Translations under genes and position numbers: made by a program
Origin: an uncultured Lachnospiraceae bacterium
GTDB taxonomy: Bacteria; Bacillota; Clostridia; Lachnospirales; Lachnospiraceae
NCBI GenBank assembly: GCA_946627575.1
Contig: CAMOVS010000105.1
Span: 1 to 5,610 of the forward strand
Reading direction: 5' to 3'
Length of the DNA: 5,610 nucleotides
Part shown: positions 1-4,692 of the stretch, one piece after another
Numbering within the stretch: position 1 is the first letter of the stretch
How the letters are laid out: every line of letters begins with the position of its first letter
Notes under the pieces: model-generated
Told to the model about the DNA's origin: nothing
Database searches by the model: none
Seen by the model: only the letters and a program-made list of their open reading frames with translations

Positions 1-1025
1 TTGGTCATATAGCCTTTTTCGATGGCTTCCAGGTAGATCTTGCGGCTGGCTGGGGGGATGATAGTCCGGACAGCGACCTGCTTTCCATCCAGGATAGCAG
101 CTGCAGCTTCCAGATCTTCCAGACGGCCGTTGGTGCAGGATCCGATGAAAACCTGATCGATCTCAGTCCCTTCCAGCTCGGTGACATCTTTGATGTTGTC
201 CACCTGGGAGGGGCAGGCACAGACCGGTACCAGGTCCTCAGCCTGATAATGAAGTTCCTGGCAATAGACGGCATCTTCATCACCGTAGAGCCAGTCGACA
301 TCCTTTAAATCCACCTGGGAGTATTCGGCCGTTTTCTGGTCAGGCCGGAAGAGACAGCATTTGGCCCCGGCTTCTACGGCCATATTGGAGATGGTCATCC
401 GGGATGCCACGCTCATGGCGTCCACAGCGGAACCGCTGATCTCCAGGGCCTTATAGGTAGCTCCGTCAGACCGGAGATCACCAAGCAGGCGGAGGATCAC
501 ATCCTTGGCCATGACATTTTCCGGAAGGATTCCGTCTATGACAACTTTGATGGTTTCCGGCACCCTGATCCAGAGCTGGCCGGTACCCAGGATGGAAGCC
601 ATCTCCGTGTAGCCTATGCCTGAGGAAAAGCAGCCTACACATCCGTAGGTTGTCGTGTGGGAGTCTGTCCCAAAGACGATATTGCCGGGCTTTGCATAGC
701 CGGCCTCGGTCATCAGCTGGTGGCAGATACCGTCTGATCGATGAACATGAATCAGCCCGTATTTGTCGGCAAAAGCATCGCCGATCTGGAAATGTCTTAC
801 ATCTTCCACGGCACTGGTGGGAACCAGGTGGTCATAGATCAGGACGACCTTGTCGGTATCCCAGATCTTCTTAAAACCCATTTCTTCGAATTTATCCGCA
901 ACAAAAGGGATAAATATATCGTGAATCATAACCCGGTCTACATTGGTTGTAACAATTTGGCCGGGTGATACTTTATCGGTTCCTGTGTTATGCTGAATGA
1001 TCTTTTCTATTAATGTACTTCCCAT
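1..1025 (-). CDS. Aconitase-family dehydratase large subunit (LeuC/DmdA/HacA type), copy 1; 3' end cut by window edge
   Basis: This is the large catalytic subunit of a two-subunit [4Fe-4S] hydro-lyase of the 3-isopropylmalate dehydratase / 2,3-dimethylmalate dehydratase / homoaconitase group. I translated it from the ATG at 1025 and it stays open for 341 codons to the left edge. The usual length is about 420, so some 80 C-terminal residues are missing. Visible landmarks are DGICHQ (98-103), GTDSHTTTYGCVGCF (119-133), RVPETIKV (154-161) and GSCTNGRLEDLEAAAA (295-310). Cys297 is the first cluster ligand. The CxxC pair with the other two ligands lies beyond the edge. The start is preceded by a modest ribosome site, GGAAAG, 6 bases upstream; no other ATG fits the family N-terminus. 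It follows small subunit 1 on the same strand and probably pairs with it. Family assignment is secure; the substrate (isopropylmalate, citramalate, dimethylmalate or another) is not determined. Confidence 0.93.
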   Translation of the reverse strand, partial: MGSTLIEKIIQHNTGTDKVSPGQIVTTNVDRVMIHDIFIPFVADKFEEMGFKKIWDTDKVVLIYDHLVPTSAVEDVRHFQIGDAFADKYGLIHVHRSDGICHQLMTEAGYAKPGNIVFGTDSHTTTYGCVGCFSSGIGYTEMASILGTGQLWIRVPETIKVVIDGILPENVMAKDVILRLLGDLRSDGATYKALEISGSAVDAMSVASRMTISNMAVEAGAKCCLFRPDQKTAEYSQVDLKDVDWLYGDEDAVYCQELHYQAEDLVPVCACPSQVDNIKDVTELEGTEIDQVFIGSCTNGRLEDLEAAAAILDGKQVAVRTIIPPASRKIYLEAIEKGYMT

Positions 1026-1076
1026 AATGTACTTTCCGTTCTAATATATGTTTTCTTTTTATTTTTATTTACTTCT

Positions 1077-1112
1077 AAAATAGCAGTCATTTATAAAATA
1101 GCAGTCATTTAT
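1077..1112. repeat. Perfect 18-bp tandem repeat, two copies, upstream of large subunit 1
   Basis: AAAATAGCAGTCATTTAT occurs at 1077-1094 and again, identical, at 1095-1112. It lies in the 157-base gap between small subunit 1 and large subunit 1, about 50 bases upstream of the latter's start codon. Its core AGTCAT recurs once more at 1139-1144. Confidence 0.95.
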
Positions 1113-1124
1113 AAGACGGACACT

Positions 1125-1133
1125 AGTATATCA
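1125..1133 (-). promoter_or_regulatory. Weak candidate extended -10 element upstream of large subunit 1
   Basis: TGATATACT on the minus strand matches an extended -10 box (TGn followed by TATACT). No recognisable -35 hexamer lies 16-18 bases upstream. If active, it would place the 18-bp tandem repeat in the leader of large subunit 1. The short palindrome GACTAAGTC (1134-1142) touches it. Simple read-through from the upstream genes is equally possible. Confidence 0.25.
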
Positions 1134-1182
1134 GACTAAGTCATCCGGCTCTTATGCTTCAAGGCATCAGGTCTGGTTCAGA

Positions 1183-1677
1183 TTACTTGCTGATGCCGTT
1201 GCGCTTCTGCATGGCTTTGACCAAACCGCCTGCGCTTAAAATGTCCATCAGATTGTCCGGAAGCGGATGGATGGGGTATACTTTTCCCTTGTGCTCGATG
1301 GACTTGCCCATGGTAACAGTAAGCTGGTCTCCTTCTTTTACCTGATCCTGGATCTGGTCATTTTCAATGAGGAGAAGACCGTTGTTGATGGAGTTGCGGA
1401 AGAAAATCCTGGCATAGGATTTGGCGATGACGCAGGAGACCTTGAGGGCCTTGATGATCTCCGGAGCCTGCTCTCTGGAGGAGCCGCAGCCGAAGTTTTT
1501 GCCTGCTACGATGATATCGCCTTCTCCGATCTGGCCGGCCAGTTCTGGCCGGAGAGGAGAGAAGCCGTACTGCTTCATATCTTCGACGGTGGGAAGTGCA
1601 AGATAATCGGTGGGAATGATGATATCTGTATCGATGTCATCACCCAGTACCCATACCTTACCGGTAAATGTATTCAT
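1183..1677 (-). CDS. Aconitase-family dehydratase small subunit (LeuD/DmdB type), copy 1
   Basis: This 164-aa protein is the small swivelling subunit of a LeuCD-type dehydratase, of normal length for the short (archaeal/clostridial) form. DDIDTDIIIP lies at 13-22. The invariant KNFGCGSSREQAP (60-72) supplies the backbone and arginine contacts to substrate in this family. RNSINNG (94-100) and SAGGLVKAM (148-156) are also family signatures. The substrate loop reads YLALPTVEDMKQY (25-37), unlike the YLRT/YLVx or YLNT loops that I recall for homoaconitase and leucine-pathway enzymes, so its substrate may differ. The ATG at 1677 has AAAGGA 8 bases upstream and matches the family N-terminus. It lies 166 bases downstream of large subunit 2 and 157 bases upstream of large subunit 1, its likely partner. 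An automatic pipeline would probably call it leuD; I give no symbol because the specificity is unclear. Confidence 0.93.
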   Translation of the reverse strand: MNTFTGKVWVLGDDIDTDIIIPTDYLALPTVEDMKQYGFSPLRPELAGQIGEGDIIVAGKNFGCGSSREQAPEIIKALKVSCVIAKSYARIFFRNSINNGLLLIENDQIQDQVKEGDQLTVTMGKSIEHKGKVYPIHPLPDNLMDILSAGGLVKAMQKRNGISK

Positions 1678-1689
1678 AGGATTAATCCT
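1678..1689 (-). promoter_or_regulatory. Shine-Dalgarno site of small subunit 1 embedded in a 12-bp palindrome
   Basis: AGGATTAATCCT is a perfect palindrome that abuts the ATG at 1677. It contains the AGGA of the ribosome binding site AAAGGA (1686-1691). It could be an operator half-site pair or could fold AGGA onto TCCT in the mRNA; chance is also possible. Confidence 0.45.
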
Positions 1690-1843
1690 TTCTGTATTAT
1701 TCCCCTTTAAAGTTTATTAAAATTGATCCTTTTTGACCTGTTATCATGCCGCTGGTGCCGTCCACATAAAGCTCTCCCTTTCCGGGCCATGAAAAGCAGA
1801 CCAATAACAGATCAATAGATGGCGAGAGTGTTTATAACGGCTA

Positions 1844-3115
1844 TTATAAGTCTTCAGGTCCGGTAATATAGCCTGCGATGGCAGATGCGGCGCAGGTGGC
1901 GGCGCTGGCCATGTAGACCTTGGAGCTGGCGGCTCCGGAACGGCCTTTGAAATTACGGGTGCCTGTGGTGATCAGGACTTCATTTTCCCCGATGACCCCC
2001 TGGCAGCTGCCCCAGCAGACTGAGCAGTTGGGATTCATGATCATGGCGCCGGCTTGGGCCAGGGTGCTGATGGCCCCTGAGGCGATGGCGTCAAGCATAA
2101 CCTGTTTGGATGCCGGAGCTACGATAAAGCGGACTTTGGGGCTGACCTTCCTGCCTTTGACTATGGCTGCTGCGGCCTCCAGATCTTCCAGGCGTCCGTT
2201 GTTGCAGGAGCCTACGAAAGCTTCATCGATGGGGATGTGCTCTTTTTTAATGTCCTCGAGGGTGGCAAAATTATCGACGAAGTCCGGGCGGACACATACC
2301 GGCTGGATCTTATCGAGATCATAGTCATATACGGCCGCATAGGAGGCTCCTTCATCCGGCATGAACATGTGAAGGGCTTCCCGCCCGTGGGCCTTGCAAT
2401 ATTCTTCCACTTTCTCATCCGGCTCGCAGATGCCGGCCTTGGCGCCGGCTTCTACGGTAAGGTTGCAGAGAACCAGTCTTTCATTAATGGACAGATTGTG
2501 CTCACCGTCCCCTCCGAACTCCATAATCTTATAATTGGCGCCATTAGCCCCGATATCGCCGATGATGGTAAGAATCAGGTCTCTGGCAAAAACACCGGGA
2601 CGAAGCTTGCCGTGAAGGTTAAAGCGGATGGTTTCCGGCACCATGACCCAGGATGTCCCTGTAACCATGGCATAGAGGAAGTCTGTGCAGCCTACACCGG
2701 TACCAAAGGCTCCCAGAGCTCCGTAGCTGGTAGTATGGGAATCTGCTCCGAAGATAAGCTCGCCGGGGCAGACATAGTCTTCCATCATAATCTGGTGGCA
2801 GACACCTTGGCCTTCGTAAAGGCGGATGCCCTGCTCATGCGCAAAGTTACGCATCTTCTTATGAGCTTCTGCGGTCTTGGAATTCTCCGCCGGTACATTG
2901 TGGTCCATGATGAAGACCACCTTATCCGGATCGGCAACCCTGGGATGCTTGAGCTGGTTATGATACATATCCACAGTCAGGTGGGTGGTTCCGTCGTTGC
3001 TCATCATCCGGTCCAGAGTCACGGTGTGGATATCATTGGGTTTTACAAAATCAAGGCCGGCAGCCCTGGCAATGATTTTTTCACCGATCGTCATCGCTCT
3101 CTTATTCTCCCCCAT
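1844..3115 (-). CDS. Aconitase-family dehydratase large subunit (LeuC/DmdA/HacA type), copy 2
   Basis: This is a complete 423-aa large subunit, the family's normal length, carrying the [4Fe-4S] cluster of a cytosolic hydro-lyase. Landmarks in order are DGTTHLTVDM (41-50), MDHNVPAENSK (70-80), GVCHQ (104-108), GADSHTTSYGALGAFGTGVG (123-142), MVPETIRF (158-165), GDIGANGANYKIMEF (186-200), GSCNNGRLEDL (302-312), NPNCSVC (361-367) and NFKGRSG (388-394). Predicted cluster ligands are Cys304, Cys364 and Cys367. GSCNNGR carries Asn where GSCTNGR is usual (copy 1 has Thr), and NPNCSVCWGSCQG differs from the common NPGCxxCxG. The ATG at 3115 has AAGGAGGA 6 bases upstream, inside the end of the small-subunit-2 gene, and only 2 bases separate the two genes. 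Coupled translation and a heterodimer with small subunit 2 are inferred. Substrate unknown; 2,3-dimethylmalate, citramalate and isopropylmalate are candidates. Confidence 0.95.
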   Translation of the reverse strand: MGENKRAMTIGEKIIARAAGLDFVKPNDIHTVTLDRMMSNDGTTHLTVDMYHNQLKHPRVADPDKVVFIMDHNVPAENSKTAEAHKKMRNFAHEQGIRLYEGQGVCHQIMMEDYVCPGELIFGADSHTTSYGALGAFGTGVGCTDFLYAMVTGTSWVMVPETIRFNLHGKLRPGVFARDLILTIIGDIGANGANYKIMEFGGDGEHNLSINERLVLCNLTVEAGAKAGICEPDEKVEEYCKAHGREALHMFMPDEGASYAAVYDYDLDKIQPVCVRPDFVDNFATLEDIKKEHIPIDEAFVGSCNNGRLEDLEAAAAIVKGRKVSPKVRFIVAPASKQVMLDAIASGAISTLAQAGAMIMNPNCSVCWGSCQGVIGENEVLITTGTRNFKGRSGAASSKVYMASAATCAASAIAGYITGPEDL

Positions 3116-3117
3116 GG

Positions 3118-3606
3118 TCAGTCCTCCTTATTATCTTTATTCAATGATGCGATCAGGCCGCCTGCGTTCAGGATCCCCTGCATATACTCGGGCAGGCTGG
3201 TGCATTCGTAGGTCTTTCCGCCTGCACGGACAGTCCCCGCTGCCAGATCAAGGTCGGCTTCTCCGCCGTCTTCCACATGGTCATAGAGATCCTTGCAGAC
3301 AATGACCGGAAGGCCGATATTGATAGAATTCCGATAAAAGATCCTGGCAAATGATTTGGCAATGACGGCTTTGATGCCCAGGGCTTTGAGGACGCTGGGG
3401 GCCTGCTCTCTGGAAGAGCCGCAGCCGAAGTTCTCATTGGCTACGATCAGGTCGCCGGGTTTTGCTTTATCAGCAAAGTCCGGATCAAGGGACTCAAAGG
3501 TATACTGCTTCATTTCTTCTACGTTGGGAAGAAGTAGATACTGGGATGCGATGATCTGGTCGGTATCCACATCACTGTGAAACTTCCATACCCTGCTTAC
3601 ACTCAT
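3118..3606 (-). CDS. Aconitase-family dehydratase small subunit (LeuD/DmdB type), copy 2
   Basis: This 162-aa small subunit of a LeuCD-type dehydratase is the first gene of the minus-strand dehydratase series. It shows SDVDTDQIIA (11-20), ENFGCGSSREQAP (58-70), ARIFYRNSINIG (87-98) and NAGGLIASL (147-155), all typical of the family. The specificity loop is YLLLPNVEEMKQY (23-35), close to that of copy 1. An in-frame ATG at 3711 would give 197 aa. I reject it because the ATG at 3606 has a perfect AAGGAGGA 6 bases upstream, the ATG at 3711 has none, and the extra 35 residues do not resemble the family. It is paired with large subunit 2 two bases downstream. Transcription probably starts near 3776 from the promoter described separately. 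Family secure, substrate not determined. Confidence 0.93.
   Translation of the reverse strand: MSVSRVWKFHSDVDTDQIIASQYLLLPNVEEMKQYTFESLDPDFADKAKPGDLIVANENFGCGSSREQAPSVLKALGIKAVIAKSFARIFYRNSINIGLPVIVCKDLYDHVEDGGEADLDLAAGTVRAGGKTYECTSLPEYMQGILNAGGLIASLNKDNKED
3122..3129 (-). promoter_or_regulatory. Shine-Dalgarno site of large subunit 2, inside the end of small subunit 2
   Basis: AAGGAGGA lies in the final codons (Asn-Lys-Glu-Asp-stop) of the small-subunit-2 gene, 6 bases before the ATG at 3115. Ribosomes ending the upstream gene finish 2 bases before this start, which favours translational coupling of the two subunits. Confidence 0.85.
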
Positions 3607-3776
3607 GGATTTTCCTCCTTCATAAAAATGGTTTATGCCTATCAGGACATTGGGATGGCCGATTCCCCTGCCCTTTTGGTTTGCGGGCACGGACCCAATC
3701 AGCTCCGTCATACATCAAGGTTCAGATGGTCCGTGTCAGGCACACATGACGCATCTTTGCTGCTTGCAAATAATTC
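3607..3776 (-). promoter_or_regulatory. Long 5' leader of the dehydratase operon with alternative inverted repeats
   Basis: About 170 nt separate the predicted transcription start from the small-subunit-2 start codon. An 8-bp perfect inverted repeat, CACGGACC/GGTCCGTG (3728-3735 with 3688-3695, 32-base loop), shares two bases with a second one, TGCCC/GGGCA (3685-3689 with 3669-3673, 11-base loop), so the full stems exclude each other. No T-box consensus, no U-tract terminator and no known riboswitch core was recognised. A regulatory role is inference. Confidence 0.3.
3613..3620 (-). promoter_or_regulatory. Shine-Dalgarno site deciding the start of small subunit 2
   Basis: AAGGAGGA on the minus strand stands 6 bases before the ATG at 3606. 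This full-strength site is the main reason for choosing the 162-aa form over the 197-aa form that starts at 3711. Confidence 0.88.
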
Positions 3777-3792
3777 CTATCAATAATACAAT
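3764..3792 (+). promoter_or_regulatory. Predicted sigma-A promoter for the DUF4250 and macro-domain genes
   Basis: TTGCAA (3764-3769) and TACAAT (3787-3792) are separated by 17 bases. The start would be near 3799, about 70 bases before the DUF4250 start codon. Its -10 box shares 2 bases with the -10 box of the leftward promoter, so RNA polymerase could occupy only one at a time. Confidence 0.5.
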
Positions 3793-3811
3793 AAAAATGC
3801 ATTGAAATCAA
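3783..3811 (-). promoter_or_regulatory. Predicted sigma-A promoter of the dehydratase operon
   Basis: Read on the minus strand, TTGATT (3811-3806) and TATTAT (3788-3783) are separated by 17 bases, in an AT-rich patch. Transcription would begin near 3776 and give small subunit 2 a leader of about 170 nt. The -35 box sits inside the imperfect palindrome ATTGA-AA-TCAAT (3801-3812), a possible operator. Confidence 0.6.
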
Positions 3812-3858
3812 TCCGCTGACGTGCTTTGGTGAGATTCCAGCCGTTGGCGCTAATAGAC

Positions 3859-3864
3859 AGGAGG
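3859..3864 (+). promoter_or_regulatory. Shine-Dalgarno site of the DUF4250 gene
   Basis: AGGAGG is followed by A and then three consecutive ATG codons. Spacings are 1, 4 and 7 bases, so the third ATG (3872) fits best. Confidence 0.8.
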
Positions 3865-3871
3865 AATGATG

Positions 3872-4051
3872 ATGGACCAGCTGCCTCAGGACCCAATTAT
3901 GCTCTATAGTGTGCTGAATACCAAACTTCGGGATTTCTATCCATCTTTGGATGCCCTTTGCCAGGATCTTAACGTGGATCAGAAAGAGATTATGGAAAAG
4001 CTTGCCGGGGTCGGTTTTAGCTATGATGAGGAGAAGAATCAGTTTATTTAG
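3872..4051 (+). CDS. DUF4250 domain-containing small protein
   Basis: This 59-aa acidic, soluble protein fills the DUF4250 family from end to end: LPQDPIMLYSVLNTKLRDFY, then PSLDALCQDLNVD, then EKLAGVGFSYDEEKNQF. The family is found mainly in Firmicutes, especially clostridia; its function is unknown. The order of short helices with DALCQDLNVDQKEIMEKLAGVGF looks like a small helix-turn-helix-like or winged fold, but that is only an impression. Three ATG codons stand in a row (3866, 3869, 3872). I prefer the third, which puts AGGAGG (3859-3864) at a 7-base spacing; the first would leave only 1 base. There is no signal peptide or membrane segment. It is divergent from the dehydratase genes and 69 bases upstream of the macro-domain gene on the same strand. 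Confidence 0.85.
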   Translation: MDQLPQDPIMLYSVLNTKLRDFYPSLDALCQDLNVDQKEIMEKLAGVGFSYDEEKNQFI

Positions 4052-4120
4052 ATGTCCATAAGGGTTAGGATCCTTATTGCCGGCCGTGCTTTTGGATGAT
4101 AAAAGATAGGAGATGATAGT

Positions 4121-4636
4121 ATGGAAATGAAAGCAATCCGAGGAGATATCACCCGTGTCAGGGATGTCGAAGCCATCGTTAATGCGGCCAATAACAGCCT
4201 GCTAGGCGGGGGCGGTGTGGATGGAGCCATCCACCGGGCGGCCGGCCCCAGGCTGCTGGAAGAGTGTCGAACTCTTCACGGCTGCCCTACCGGGGAGGCA
4301 AAGATTCCCGGAGCCTACAATCTTCCTTGCCAGTATGTGATCCATACGGTTGGTCCCACATGGAGAGGAGGAAGCCAGGGAGAGCCAGAGCTGCTGGCTT
4401 CCTGCTATATGAATTCACTTAGAGTTGCTGTGGAACAGGGAATCCGGACGGTGGCCTTCCCTTCGATCTCGACAGGCGTCTACGGCTATCCCGTGGATCT
4501 GGCGGCCCAGGTGGCCGTGGAGGCCGTAAAGACCTTCCTGGCCCGTTTCCCGGATAAGATTGACAGGATCGTGTGGGTTCTCTTTGACGACAGAACTTTC
4601 CGGGTCTACCAAAAAGAAATTGACAGACTCGGATAG
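4121..4636 (+). CDS. MacroD/YmdB-type macro domain protein, O-acetyl-ADP-ribose deacetylase / ADP-ribosyl hydrolase
   Basis: This 171-aa single macro domain is of ordinary length for bacterial YmdB/MacroD proteins. These enzymes bind ADP-ribose and release acetate from O-acetyl-ADP-ribose or remove mono-ADP-ribose from acidic residues. GDIT (8-11), [20 protein letters not shown] (18-37), HRAAG (38-42), [12 protein letters not shown] (58-69), VIHTVGP (73-79) and [10 protein letters not shown] (115-124) are the family signatures. Asn24/Asn25 and Asp34 match the region of the active-site Asn and Asp of YmdB, and the ADP-ribose diphosphate loop STGVYG is intact, so it should be active. The ATG at 4121 has TAGGAG 8 bases upstream. 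It lies downstream of the DUF4250 gene and probably shares its transcript. An 11-bp tandem repeat spans its stop codon. No NAD-consuming or ADP-ribosyltransferase partner is visible in the window. Confidence 0.95.
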   Translation: MEMKAIRGDITRVRDVEAIVNAANNSLLGGGGVDGAIHRAAGPRLLEECRTLHGCPTGEAKIPGAYNLPCQYVIHTVGPTWRGGSQGEPELLASCYMNSLRVAVEQGIRTVAFPSISTGVYGYPVDLAAQVAVEAVKTFLARFPDKIDRIVWVLFDDRTFRVYQKEIDRLG

Positions 4637-4652
4637 CAGATGGATAGCAGAT
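4631..4652. repeat. 11-bp tandem repeat across the macro-domain stop codon
   Basis: GGATAGCAGAT occurs twice head to tail (4631-4641 and 4642-4652). The first copy contains the TAG stop (4634-4636) of the macro-domain gene, so the duplication changes only sequence after the stop. Confidence 0.95.
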
Positions 4653-4692
4653 CATTGATTCTGCGACAAAAGATCGATAAAGTTAGATCTAT

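Noticed and set aside
1267..1710. A 147-codon open frame on the plus strand opposite small subunit 1
   Set aside because: It is antisense to the conserved LeuD-type gene, and its sequence resembles nothing known.
1697..1832. Open stretch between large subunit 2 and small subunit 1 reading ELYVDGTSGMITGQ
   Set aside because: There is no good start codon or ribosome site and no recognised family; about 45 open codons in a gap are expected by chance, though an old gene remnant cannot be ruled out.
2237..3211. A 324-codon open frame on the plus strand opposite large subunit 2
   Set aside because: It lies antisense to a clearly conserved protein, has no ribosome binding site I can see and no family motif; it is a by-product of codon bias in the real gene.
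3118..3711. Longer 197-aa form of small subunit 2 starting at 3711
   Set aside because: There is no Shine-Dalgarno before 3711, the added 35 residues are unlike the family, and a full-strength site precedes the ATG at 3606.
3617..3715. Possible 31-codon leader peptide in the dehydratase leader, ending over the Shine-Dalgarno site
   Set aside because: The ATG lacks a ribosome binding site, the peptide has no run of leucine or other regulatory codons, and no terminator or antiterminator follows.
4058..4077. ATAAGG-N8-CCTTAT hairpin between the DUF4250 and macro-domain genes
   Set aside because: It is a 6-bp stem with no following T tract, so it is not a convincing terminator.
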